A stretch of 64,000 bases of DNA, taken from positions 42,951 to 106,950 of the forward strand of contig NZ_BAFV01000065.1 of assembly GCF_000308515.1 (NCBI RefSeq), written 5' to 3'. A program made the position numbers and the translations under genes. This document shows, one piece after another, positions 8,562 to 17,337 of the stretch. The notes below the pieces were generated by a model that was not told the DNA's origin, searched no databases, and saw nothing but the letters and a program-made list of their open reading frames with translations. The stretch is from Nocardia carnea NBRC 14403. GTDB lineage: Bacteria > Actinomycetota > Actinomycetes > Mycobacteriales > Mycobacteriaceae. Positions within the stretch are counted from its first letter, which is position 1; each line of letters begins with the position of its first letter.

Positions 8562-8604
8562 GAAAGGTGGGGTGGGAGTGATCGGAAGAGGTGGAGGTAC
8601 AGCG

Positions 8605-10749
8605 GTGACGGAGACGATGACCGGACGGGCGGGCGTCGGCGCAGCGACCGGTGGTCCGCTGGCGCGACTCGGCGCGGCGATGGCCGGGCGTGCCCGCTGG
8701 GTGTTCGGGGTGTGGCTGGTGGTTCTCGTCGCTCTCGGCGCGGCCGCGCCGAGTGTGTTCACCTCGCTGGCCGGAGCCGGATGGCAGGCCGAGGGGTCGG
8801 AGTCGGTGCAGGTGCGTGAACTGGCCCAGCAGCATTTCGGTGGGAATTCCTCCGCGGCCGTACAGGTGGTCGTGCACTCCGACACCGCCACCGTCGACAG
8901 CCCTGCGGTGCAGCGGATAGTGGCCGAGGTGGCCACCGAGTTCGCCGGAGACGACCGCTTCGCCGGTGTGGTGGTGCCGCAGCCGGGGATGACGATCAGT
9001 CCGGACAGGCACACCGGCATCGTTGTCGCCGGCGCGAATGCGTCCACCGATGACATGGTCCGGGCGGTCGACGACCACAAAGAAGCGTTGACCGCGCTGT
9101 CGGGCGAGGGTGTGGAGGTCTATCCGACCGGCGCGTCGGCGCTGTGGAGCGACTTCAACAAGGCCAACCACGACGCGATGATCAAAGCCGAATTGTTCTC
9201 CTGGCCGGTGACGCTGGCGATCATGGTGCTGGCATTCGGGTCACTGGTGGCTGCGGGCCTGCCGTTGTTGCTGACCGTCGCGGGGTTGGTGGCGTCGGCG
9301 GGAGGGCTGGTGCTGTTGAACGAGATCACCCCGATCTCGGTGTGGGCGATGAACTTCGCGATGATGTTCGCCCTGGCCCTGGGCATCGACTACGCTTTGT
9401 TCATCGTCGCCCGTTTCCGCGACGCCTTGAGCAAGACGACCGATACCGGGCGTGCTGTGGCCGAAACGATGGACACCGCAGGCAAAGCCGTGGTGCTGTC
9501 GGGCGCCACCGTGGTGGTGAGTTTGTCGGCGGTGCTGCTGGTGCCCGCGCCGGCGGTGCGCACGATGGCCGTGGGCATCATGCTGGCCGTGATCTTCGTG
9601 CTCGCCGCGACGGTGACACTGCTGCCCGCAGCACTGGGCGCGCTCGGATCCAAGATCAACGCCGGTGCCCTGCCGTATGCGAAGCGGCAGCATCATCGGT
9701 CGCCGCGTTTTGCCCGGTGGGGCGAGATTCTGCTCAACCACCCGTGGCCGTTTGCCATCGCGGCGCTGGCGGTGCTGATCGGGCTGGCGATACCGGTGTT
9801 CGGACTGAAGGTCGCCATGCCCTCGATTCAGGTCGTGCCCGCCGATGCCCCGGTGCGTCAGGGCTATGAGCTGGTACAGCGACAGCTGGGGCCCGGTGCG
9901 CCGGGAGCGTTGCAGATCGTGACTCCGGCCGAAAGCGCCATCGAGACCGCGGACAAGGCCGCGGCGGCCGAGGGCATCGCCATGGTCACACCCGCCCAGC
10001 CTGCCGGCGACGGATCGGAGCTGGTGATGCTGCAGGCACTACCCGAGGTCGACCCCTCCGATGAACGTATGGGCACCATCCTCGACGATCTGCGCGCACA
10101 ACTACCCGACCAGGCCCTTGTCGGCGGCGCCCCGGCCGAGAACCTGGATCTGCAGCAGGCCCTCGACAATTACCTGCCGGTCATCGTCACGGTGATCCTC
10201 GTGCTGGGCTTCGTACTGTTGCTGGTCGCCCTGCAGGCCCCGCTCATCGCAGCGCTGGGCACCTTGGTCAGCCTGCTGTCGACGGCCGCGGCATTCGGAG
10301 TGGCGAAACTGATCTTCCAGGACGGCCACGGATCCGGCCTGCTGGGTTTCACCCCGCAGGGTTTCCTCGACGGCTGGGGGCCGGTGTTCTTCTTCGCGAT
10401 GATCTTCGCGATCGCGATGGACTACACGGTGTTCCTGCTGGCCACCGCCAAAGAACACTACGAGCATTCCAAAGATCCGAAAACCGCCCATATCGACGGG
10501 TTGGCCCACTCCGGCCGTGTCATCTTCGCCGCGGCAGCGGTCATGGTGGCGGTGTTCTTCACCTTCGCGCTGGCCCAGCCCCTACCACCGAAGGAGATGG
10601 GCATCATCCTCGGCGTCGCGGTCCTGCTCGACGCGCTCGTCGTCCGGCTGGTGCTGCTCCCGGTCGTCCTGCGGCTGACCGGCCACGGCGCATGGTGGTC
10701 ACCACGATGGCTACGCCGAGTCCTACCGACAATCAACTTCAGCCACTGA
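8605..10749 (+). CDS. MMPL/RND-family transporter
   Basis: 714 aa with the duplicated RND layout: TM1 (about 28-48, VFGVWLVVLVALGAAAP), a periplasmic loop containing GGNSSAAVQVVVHSD, a bundle of five helices (about 195-350) with the conserved GIDYALFIVARFRD motif, then a second half with TM7, a loop and helices from about 520, including AIAMDYTVFLLATAKEHYE. The two (G/A)xDYxxF motifs mark the proton relay of MMPL proteins. GTG 8605 is chosen because GGAGG lies 7 nt upstream; upstream starts lie inside operator B. Substrate unknown. Its operators and the linked repressor gene suggest induction by a metal or reactive sulfur species. Confidence 0.88.
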   Translation: MTETMTGRAGVGAATGGPLARLGAAMAGRARWVFGVWLVVLVALGAAAPSVFTSLAGAGWQAEGSESVQVRELAQQHFGGNSSAAVQVVVHSDTATVDSPAVQRIVAEVATEFAGDDRFAGVVVPQPGMTISPDRHTGIVVAGANASTDDMVRAVDDHKEALTALSGEGVEVYPTGASALWSDFNKANHDAMIKAELFSWPVTLAIMVLAFGSLVAAGLPLLLTVAGLVASAGGLVLLNEITPISVWAMNFAMMFALALGIDYALFIVARFRDALSKTTDTGRAVAETMDTAGKAVVLSGATVVVSLSAVLLVPAPAVRTMAVGIMLAVIFVLAATVTLLPAALGALGSKINAGALPYAKRQHHRSPRFARWGEILLNHPWPFAIAALAVLIGLAIPVFGLKVAMPSIQVVPADAPVRQGYELVQRQLGPGAPGALQIVTPAESAIETADKAAAAEGIAMVTPAQPAGDGSELVMLQALPEVDPSDERMGTILDDLRAQLPDQALVGGAPAENLDLQQALDNYLPVIVTVILVLGFVLLLVALQAPLIAALGTLVSLLSTAAAFGVAKLIFQDGHGSGLLGFTPQGFLDGWGPVFFFAMIFAIAMDYTVFLLATAKEHYEHSKDPKTAHIDGLAHSGRVIFAAAAVMVAVFFTFALAQPLPPKEMGIILGVAVLLDALVVRLVLLPVVLRLTGHGAWWSPRWLRRVLPTINFSH

Positions 10750-10762
10750 CCACCACCCACTG

Positions 10763-10778
10763 ATACCCCAGGGGGTAT
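10763..10778. promoter_or_regulatory. CsoR/CstR-type operator C with adjacent -35
   Basis: ATACCCCAGGGGGTAT (7-2-7 palindrome) lies 34 nt before the repressor start and is followed after 2 nt by TTGACA (10781-10786). Placement suggests autorepression of the regulator operon separately from the MMPL promoter. Confidence 0.75.
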
Positions 10779-10812
10779 TGTTGACAGAACTGCGAAAACA
10801 GGAGAAGACACC

Positions 10813-11082
10813 ATGATCGGCGACGAAAACACCATCGCTCCCGTGCTCAACCGCTTACGACGCGCCCATGGCCAGCTCGCGGGCGTGATCGCGATGATCG
10901 AGGCGGGCCGCGACTGCAAAGACGTCGTCACCCAGCTCGCCGCGGTGTCCCGCGCGCTCGACCGCGCCGGATTCAAGATCGTCGCTACCGGTCTGCGTGA
11001 ATGCCTCGACCGGCAGGGCGAGGAGGACACCGACCCGTTGACCGTCGACGAACTGGAAAAACTGTTCCTCGCCCTGGCCTGA
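10813..11082 (+). CDS. CsoR/CstR-family (DUF156) repressor
   Basis: 89 aa all-helical repressor. The motif AGRDCKDVVTQLAAV supplies the first Cys and LRECL the second. Against M. tuberculosis CsoR the Cu(I)-binding His between them is absent (the site reads TGLREC). The Cys-only pattern and the GxDCKDV(I/V)TQ block are those of persulfide-sensing CstR proteins rather than copper sensors. ATG 10813 follows AGGAGAAG. It presumably binds the three ATACCCC palindromes at 8515, 8546 and 10763. It is followed by DUF2892 and DUF302 genes in one operon. Confidence 0.85.
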   Translation: MIGDENTIAPVLNRLRRAHGQLAGVIAMIEAGRDCKDVVTQLAAVSRALDRAGFKIVATGLRECLDRQGEEDTDPLTVDELEKLFLALA

Positions 11083-11129
11083 CACCACCGGGGCCGGGGA
11101 CGTCACCGCTCGTGAAAGGACGGCCCACC

Positions 11130-11420
11130 ATGCCGACACTCGTGCGTCACCGCGAATGGACCATCGATCGAATCGTTCCGCTGCTGGCCGCAACGATGGT
11201 CCTGCTCGGCACCGTACTGGCCGCAACCGTCTCAACGTGGTGGCTGATCCTGACCGCGCTCGTCGGCGCCAACCTGCTGCTCTACGGCGTCGTCGGCTGG
11301 TGCCCGGCCACCCTGATCATGACACGCCTGGGTGTACCCGCCGGCCGCACCGGGCCCCCGCGCGTGAACCCGCGGTCCAATCATCATCCAACGCATACCG
11401 GAAGTGAGGAGATCCGATGA
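11130..11420 (+). CDS. DUF2892 (YgaP-type) inner-membrane protein
   Basis: 96 aa. After WTIDRIVPLLAATMVLLGTVLAA a second hydrophobic helix (TWWLILTALVGANLLLYGVVGWCPATLIMTRLG) follows, which is the DUF2892 two-helix fold ending in the conserved GWCP. This domain is fused to or found beside rhodaneses and CstR/CsoR regulators, consistent with sulfur metabolism. ATG 11130 has GAAAGGA upstream. Its stop overlaps the next start as ATGA, so translation of the DUF302 gene is coupled. Confidence 0.8.
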   Translation: MPTLVRHREWTIDRIVPLLAATMVLLGTVLAATVSTWWLILTALVGANLLLYGVVGWCPATLIMTRLGVPAGRTGPPRVNPRSNHHPTHTGSEEIR

Positions 11421-11834
11421 CCGAGACCACTGCACTCGCCTTGTCTGCCACACTGACCACCAGCTTCGACGATGCCGTGGCACGCACCCGCGCCGCCCTG
11501 TCCGAACAAGGATTCGGCGTCCTCACCGAGATCGATATGCGCGCCACCCTTGAGGCCAAACTCGGCCACGATATGGAGGACTATCCGATCCTCGGCGCCT
11601 GCAACCCGCCCCTGGCCCATCGTGCCGTCGGTATCGACCGCCAGGTCGGGCTCCTACTGCCCTGCAATCATCGTCCGTCGCGACCCCGCCAACGACACCG
11701 ACGTTTTCGTCGAAGCCATGAACCCGAACCTCATAGTCCAGGTCACCGGGCAACCGGCACTCGCCCCGATCGCCGAGGAAGCAACGACGAAACTGCAAGC
11801 TGCCATCGGTTCCCTCCAAACCAGCGGGAACTGA
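11417..11834 (+). pseudogene. DUF302 protein interrupted by a frameshift
   Basis: The first 80 codons give a DUF302 N-terminus (TTSFDDAVARTRAALSEQGFGVLTEID, then YPILGACNPPLAHRAV and GLLLPCN). The C-terminal half (IIVRRDPANDTDVFVEAMNP, ending SLQTSGN) is in the +1-shifted frame and ends at 11834. The break lies at about 11663-11668 (CTGCCCTGCAATCATCGTC), where the usual PCN-V/I-V/I-V would need two more bases. The natural reading is a 2-nt deletion. DUF302 proteins bind small ligands or metals and commonly accompany thiol/sulfur genes. A sequencing error would restore the gene. Confidence 0.75.
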
Positions 11835-12067
11835 CAGACTCGTCGACCAGCGACTCGACGCCACCGGGGTCCGGCAGGCCACACGACCGGAGTAGCCGAA
11901 ATCGTGCGGACTTCTTCGGCGCCACGCAGCGGTCCATCGGTCGACCGGAGCCGGAAACGAACCTGGGAGCAGATCGTGACCGGTGCGGCGGCCGGCTTCA
12001 CGGTCGGAGGCGAAACGTCACCGTCGGTCCCGGACACCAAGCAGTGATGCGGGTAACATTCACGGCT

Positions 12068-13897
12068 ATGACCTCGCCCTTTGGTGGACGGATCGGCTTG
12101 GACGTGCGTGACTCCGTACCCGATTGGGGGCCGTATACACCGCGCGCGGCCTCGGACGGGGCGCCGAACATTCTGGTGATTCTGTACGACGACACGGGGA
12201 TGGATGCGTGGGCACCCTACGGGGGACGGATCCAGATGCCGACGCTGCAACGGCTGGCGGACAACGGGTTGACCTATACCCAATGGCATACGACGGCGCT
12301 GTGTTCACCGACGCGGTCGATCTTCCTCACCGGCCGCAACCACAACCTGAATCGATGCGGGTCGATCATGGAAGCCACCGACGGCTTTCCCGGTGCTGCT
12401 GGGCGCATCCCCCCGGAGTGCGACGAAGTCGCCAACCCGGCCGATCACGTACGGCCGTGGTCGGAACTCAACGACGACGAGAAACGGCTCTTCGCGCGCA
12501 TGGCCGAGGCATTCGCCGCACTGTCGGAGTACACCGATGTCGAGACCGGGCGGCTGATCGACTATCTCGAGGAAACGGGTCAGCTGGACAACACGCTGAT
12601 CATCTATTGCGCCGACAACGGTGCGTCGGGGGAGGGGACACCCAACGGCTCGGTCAACGAGAACAAGTTCTTCAACGGCTATCCCGATGATCTCGCGGAG
12701 AACATGCGCTACCTCGACGCGATCGGCAGCCCGCAGACCTACAACCATTACCCGACCGGCTGGGCGGCCGCGTTCTCGACCCCGTTCCAGATGTTCAAAC
12801 GCTACTCCCAGTTCTCCGGTGGTACCTGCGATCCGCTGGTGATCCACTGGCCCGCCGGTACCGCGGCTCGCGGGCAACTGCGCCACCAGTACCACCATGC
12901 GACCGATATCGTGCCGACGATCCTCGAGGCGGCCGGGCTGGAGATGCCCGCGGTGTACCGAGGCGTACAACAGCATCCGTTGAGCGGCGTGTCCATGCGG
13001 TATTCGTTCGATCGGCCGGAGGCGCCCACCACCAAGCATCGCCAGTACTACGCGATGCTGGGCACGCGCGGAATCTGGGAAGACGGATGGAAGGCGGCCG
13101 CGCTGCACGCACCGCTCAGCGGCCGTGGCGGGTTCGATTCCGATCGCTGGGAGCTCTACCACGTCGATCGCGACCGGGCCGAAGCGCACGATCTGTCCGG
13201 TGAGTATCCGGAGAAGCTGAATGAGCTGATCGCGGCCTGGTTCGAGGAAGCCGAGCGCAACGATGCTCTGCCGCTGGACGATCGCACCGCATTGGAATTG
13301 CTGACCCTCGAGCGGCCCTTGGCCGAGCCGCCACGTGACCGTTACGTCTACTATCCGGATACCGCGCCGGTGCCCGAAGCCGTGGCGGTCGATATTCGTG
13401 GCCGGTCCTACAAGATCGTCGCCGATGTCTCGCTGACCGGCAACGCTGAGGGGGTGCTGTTCGCGCACGGCTCGAGGTTCGGTGGCCATGCCTTGTTCAT
13501 CCTCGAAGGCCGGCTGTACTACGTGTACAACTTTCTCGGCATCCAGCCCGAACAGGTCCTCGTCTCACCGGAGCCCCTCCCCGCCGGCCCCCTCACCGTC
13601 GGGTTCGAATTCACGCGGGAAGGTACGGGAGAGTACGGAGAGTCACTGGGCGTCGGCCGGCTCCACATCGGTGAACAGGTGGTCGCCGAGAACCGGATAC
13701 GTACCCAAGCCGGGCCGTTCACCCTCGCGGGCGACGGGTTGTGCGTCGGTTACGACAGTGGAGACGCGGTCAGCCGGCTCTACCGCAGCCCGTTCCGGTT
13801 CACCGGAGGTGAACTCCTGGGTGCGGCCGTGGATGTCAGTGCCCGTCAGTACCGCGACCTCGAACGTGAGGCTGCGGCCGCGTTCGCGCGCGAATAA
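12068..13897 (+). pseudogene. Type I arylsulfatase with large in-frame internal deletion
   Basis: 609 codons against about 780 for this family. Kept: N-terminal metal ligands (ILYDD), the formylglycine site CSPTR in TTALCSPTRS, the second metal site (CADNGASGEG), and the complete C-terminal domain (RSYKIVADV, FAHGSRFGGHALF, YNFLG). Missing: everything between GRIPPEC (12420) and HVRPW (12447), where intact relatives, including the copy at 63374, continue with ATLAEVLVEQG, GKWHL and the NQWYPDL region. That removes the catalytic Lys and His and about 170 residues, so the enzyme should be inactive. ATG 12068 lies 8 nt after a TAACAT -10 (12054-12059), suggesting a leaderless transcript. The FGE gene follows after 6 nt. 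Confidence 0.85.
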
Positions 13898-13903
13898 ACG
13901 ACG

Positions 13904-14827
13904 GTGCCCGCTACGCCCGCCCCGAAGGATATGGTCTGGATACCTGCGGGCCGTTTCTGGATGGGGTCCGACGATTTCTATCCCGAGGAGTCCCCGGTTC
14001 ACGAGGTGGCCGTGGACGGATTCTGGATGGACCGAAACCCGGTCACCGTGGCCCAGTTCCAGCGTTTCGTCCGCGACCGCGGATATACGACCACCGCGGA
14101 GATCCCGCCGGATCCGGCGGACTACCCGGACGCCGATCCGGCGCTACTGGTGGCGGGATCGCTGGTCTTCACCCCATCGCCAAGGCCGGTCGGATTGGAC
14201 GACCTCACCCGGTGGTGGTCATTCGTCCCGGGCGCCCAGTGGCGCAACCCGGAAGGACCGGGCAGCGGTATCGGCGAGCGGCGCCGGCATCCGGTGACAC
14301 ATATGTCGTGGTTCGACGCCTGCGCCTATGCCGAATGGGCAGGCAAACAGCTACCGACCGAGGCCGAATGGGAGTATGCCGCGCGCGGCGGGCTGGACCG
14401 TCAACCGTTCGTGTGGGGAGCCGAGCACCGCCCGCGCGGGCGACCGGCAGCCAACGTGTGGCACGGTCGCTTTCCCTGGGAGAACACCCTCGACGACGGC
14501 TTCGCCCGCACCTCACCGGTCGGGCATTTCCGCCCCAACGGCTACGGTCTCAACGATATGGCCGGCAACGTGTGGGAGTGGACCGCCGATCTCCACACCC
14601 GCGACCACACCGGTGCCGGCCTCGATGCTCGGCCGGCCGGATCCTGCTGCCGCCCCGGCGCTGCGCACTCGGCGCCGGGCGAACCGTATCCGCGGCGCAC
14701 GATCAAAGGCGGCTCGCACCTGTGCGCACCGAACTACTGTTTCCGCTACCGGGCCGCGGCACGCCAAGGGGAATCCGAGGAAACCTCGACCGGTCACCTG
14801 GGGTTCCGCTGCATCATCCGACCCTGA
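13904..14827 (+). CDS. Formylglycine-generating enzyme (SUMF1/FGE family)
   Basis: 307 aa, one FGE-sulfatase domain. It starts MVWIPAGRFWMGSDDFYPEESPVHEV, has LPTEAEWEYAARGGL at about 145, NGYGLNDMAGNVWEWTADL at about 205, and the active-site pair in GGSHLCAPNYCFRYR near 270 (C-x4-C), closing with HLGFRC. Both copper-binding cysteines are present. FGE oxidises the Cys of CxPxR in type I sulfatases to formylglycine, matching the CSPTR site of the gene just upstream. GTG 13904 is the first start after the sulfatase stop. With its cis substrate broken, it may serve other sulfatases such as that at 63374. Confidence 0.92.
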   Translation: MPATPAPKDMVWIPAGRFWMGSDDFYPEESPVHEVAVDGFWMDRNPVTVAQFQRFVRDRGYTTTAEIPPDPADYPDADPALLVAGSLVFTPSPRPVGLDDLTRWWSFVPGAQWRNPEGPGSGIGERRRHPVTHMSWFDACAYAEWAGKQLPTEAEWEYAARGGLDRQPFVWGAEHRPRGRPAANVWHGRFPWENTLDDGFARTSPVGHFRPNGYGLNDMAGNVWEWTADLHTRDHTGAGLDARPAGSCCRPGAAHSAPGEPYPRRTIKGGSHLCAPNYCFRYRAAARQGESEETSTGHLGFRCIIRP

Positions 14828-14954
14828 ATCCCCGGGGTCCGGGCGCGGCCCGGGCATTGCGCCACGGCCTCGATGACCTTCTTCTCTGCCCCACAAACAC
14901 GTATCGACGAGATCCTTGGGACAGGACGGGATCCAACCGCGAGGAAGGCAGAGC

Positions 14955-15893
14955 ATGACCGAACGCACGGCACCCGCTTTCGGGAACCACAGCGCAGCCG
15001 ATGTCGTTGCCGCGGTGGACGGCTCACCCAGTTCGTATCGAGCGGTGGCCTGGGCAGCGGTCGAGGCGAGTATGCACGGCTGTGGGCTGCATCTGATCAA
15101 CTCGTGGGCCATTCCGTCGGGATTCGGTCCCGAGGCCACGATGACCGAGAACGACCTGCGCTGGTTGTACGACCAGGGTCAGCGTGTCGTCGACGAGGCC
15201 GAGCACGTGGCCCGGACCGCCTCGCCGGGCAAGGCGCCGATCATCAGCACCGAGGTGACCTCCTTGCTCATCACCACGGCGCTCATCAAGCGATCGCACT
15301 CGGCCCGGATGGTGGTAGTCGGCAGTCGCGGCCTGGGTGCGTTCCAGCGCGGGCTGCTCGGCTCGGTGAGCACAGCCGTCGCCCGGCACGCGTGGTGCCC
15401 GGTGGCGGTCATCCACGCCGACGCACCGCTGGACTCGGTCTCGGCCGGGCGACCGGTAGTGGTGGGAGTGGACGGCAGCGACAACAGCGCGCCGGCGGTG
15501 GCGCTGGCGTTCGACGAAGCGGCCCGGCGCAACGTCGGACTGATCGCCATGCACTCGTGGAGTGACACCAGCGGACTCGATTTCCCGATCCGTGACTGGG
15601 ACGACGTCCGGAACTCCGCCGACAGGGCGCTCGCCGAGACCTTGGCCGGCTACCGCGAACAGTATCCCGATGTCGCGGTGCAGCGGATTGTCCGCGTGGA
15701 CCGGCCCGCGCGTTCGTTGCACGACGCCTCGGCCGACGCGCAACTCGTCGTCGTCGGCAGCCGTGGCCGCGGCGGATTTCGGGGTCTGTTGCTCGGCTCC
15801 ACCAGCGACGCCCTGCTTCATTCGGTGGACACTCCGCTGATCGTCGTCCGCGCCCGGCCTGCACACAATGACAGTGCAGGCGAGCACGAGTAA
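14955..15893 (+). CDS. Tandem universal stress protein
   Basis: 312 aa, two UspA domains (about 15-155 and 168-305). Both carry the nucleotide motif: VVVGSRGLGAFQRGLLGSVS in the first and VVVGSRGRGGFRGLLLGSTS in the second, so unlike the other two Usps here both halves should bind ATP. ATG 14955 follows GAGGAAGGCAG. Sequence is less similar to the 6105 and 16417 Usps than those are to each other. It lies 127 nt after the FGE gene and converges on a GerW/Usp pair. Confidence 0.9.
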   Translation: MTERTAPAFGNHSAADVVAAVDGSPSSYRAVAWAAVEASMHGCGLHLINSWAIPSGFGPEATMTENDLRWLYDQGQRVVDEAEHVARTASPGKAPIISTEVTSLLITTALIKRSHSARMVVVGSRGLGAFQRGLLGSVSTAVARHAWCPVAVIHADAPLDSVSAGRPVVVGVDGSDNSAPAVALAFDEAARRNVGLIAMHSWSDTSGLDFPIRDWDDVRNSADRALAETLAGYREQYPDVAVQRIVRVDRPARSLHDASADAQLVVVGSRGRGGFRGLLLGSTSDALLHSVDTPLIVVRARPAHNDSAGEHE

Positions 15894-16048
15894 GAGGGGC
15901 GCGCTACCGGCACCGACAGCGTCGGGTCATATTCCTGATCCTGGCCATCCTCGGTGCGGTGACGGCGCCCTCGGCGCTGCCCGTCCGCCGTCGCCGGGAG
16001 CGCTATGCGCGGCGCCCGCCGCGCTCACCGTCTCAACCCCCTCGGGAC

Positions 16049-16402
16049 TCACACCTCTGCATGGTGACGTGCGCGCAGCCGTGCCAGACGCAGTCCGGCA
16101 AAGGTGAGCGCGACCGCAACGCATCCAGCGACGGTCATGAGCCGGTTGACGTCCACGGCGGGTTGCCAGCGCACGCGGCCGTCGGCGACCACATAGGCAC
16201 CGACGGGCTTGGCTCCGACGCCGAAGCCACCGCCGGACCCCTCTTTCCCTTCCTCATCGGTACCGGCGCCACCGCCCGCCCCGCCGGAGACCGCCGCGGC
16301 CGTGATCACCGTGATCCCGTCGCGTTCGACGGGATCGGCGAACACTCGCCGGACACTCATCGAGTCCTTCGCTGTGGTGAGAATATCGTCGACCTTCATC
16401 AT
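16049..16402 (-). CDS. GerW/YtfJ-like membrane-anchored protein
   Basis: 117 aa. The N-terminal half starts MMKVDDILTTAKDSMSVRRVF. Then comes a Gly-rich stretch followed by GGGFGVGAKPVGAYVV.DGRVRWQPAVDVNR, the GerW signature; a C-terminal transmembrane helix (about 93-112) follows. In Bacillus the family is tied to spore germination, but in non-sporulating actinobacteria its role is unknown. ATG 16402 follows AGGAAGG; the next codon is also ATG. It lies 14 nt after the stop of the upstream Usp gene, so the two are likely co-transcribed. Confidence 0.8.
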   Translation of the reverse strand: MMKVDDILTTAKDSMSVRRVFADPVERDGITVITAAAVSGGAGGGAGTDEEGKEGSGGGFGVGAKPVGAYVVADGRVRWQPAVDVNRLMTVAGCVAVALTFAGLRLARLRARHHAEV

Positions 16403-16416
16403 GTCCTTCCTGCTGT

Positions 16417-17337
16417 TCACCGAGCGTCGTGCGCGACCATGACCGGGCAACTCGCGTGCTGAACCACCGCGTTGCTGGTCGAACCGAGCAGCAGACCCCG
16501 GAATCCACCACGCCCGCGGCTGCCGACCACCACCAGTTGCGCCACCTTCGACCATGCGAGGAGCTGGTGGCGCGGACCGAACAGATAGACCTTGCGGATG
16601 ACGTCGACCTCCGGGTATTTCTCCTGCCAACCCGCCAGCTGCTCAGCCACAACGGTATGAGCCGCGGCGGCCACATCGGGATTCGAAATCGCATTCGGAT
16701 ATCCCGCGAACCGGTCGAACCGCTGATCACTCCAGGCGTGCACCGCGATCAGCCGGGTCGACCGCTCCGCTGCCTCATTGAACGCAGCCGCGACAGCGGC
16801 TTCGCTGGTCCGGCTCCCGTCGACCCCCACCACCACCGGCAGCGCCGCGCGGGTGTGCCGGTCGGTATCGTCACCGCGCACGACCACGATGCAGCCGTGA
16901 CCGTGCGCGGTGACGGCAAGCAGCGTGGAGCCGAGATGGGTGAACGTCCCGCTATCGCCCGAGGCTCCGAGAACGACCATATGCGCGTCGGCCGATCGGG
17001 CGAGCAACAGCCGCGACGGATCGTCCTCGGCGACTTCGGTCCGGATCCGCAGCGCGGGGTCGACGGTGCCGGCGAGCGAGACAGCCGCGGCAACATAGTC
17101 GGCCCCGCGCCGGCGGATGTTTTCGAGAACCCCGGGGACCGTCACATCGTAGATACCGAGCGCGCTCGAAGCAGCCATGAGATCGAGTCCGTGCACGATA
17201 AGTAACTCGCGGCCACGTAGGGACGCAGTTTCGGCGGCCCAGCGCACCGCCCGGCTCGCGGCATCGGAGCCGTCAGTTCCCACCACGACAGCCGCCGCTG
17301 CCGACATACGCGAGTGTCCGGTACGGTCCGTGGCCAT
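16417..17337 (-). CDS. Tandem universal stress protein (paralogue of the 6105-7013 protein)
   Basis: 306 aa with UspA domains at about 13-155 and 160-303. The second ends VVVGSRGRGGFRGLLLGSTSNAVVQHASCPVMVAH; the first has the same degenerate pocket (VLGASGDSGTFTHLGSTLLAVTAHGHG) as the Usp at 6105. Shared blocks include AAETASLRG/ASRTASRRG, EKYPEVDVIRK and GRGGFRGLL, showing a local duplication with inversion of context. It heads a leftward pair with GerW. No DosR-like box was seen upstream. Confidence 0.9.
   Translation of the reverse strand: MATDRTGHSRMSAAAAVVVGTDGSDAASRAVRWAAETASLRGRELLIVHGLDLMAASSALGIYDVTVPGVLENIRRRGADYVAAAVSLAGTVDPALRIRTEVAEDDPSRLLLARSADAHMVVLGASGDSGTFTHLGSTLLAVTAHGHGCIVVVRGDDTDRHTRAALPVVVGVDGSRTSEAAVAAAFNEAAERSTRLIAVHAWSDQRFDRFAGYPNAISNPDVAAAAHTVVAEQLAGWQEKYPEVDVIRKVYLFGPRHQLLAWSKVAQLVVVGSRGRGGFRGLLLGSTSNAVVQHASCPVMVAHDAR

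Noticed and set aside
12305..13489. 394-codon minus-strand frame over the sulfatase
   Set aside because: Shadow of the conserved sulfatase C-terminal domain.
11417..13897. 826-codon fusion of DUF302 and arylsulfatase
   Set aside because: The 130 codons between the domains are out-of-frame DUF302 and intergenic sequence; the real DUF302 ending is in the neighbouring frame and the sulfatase has its own promoter-like -10.
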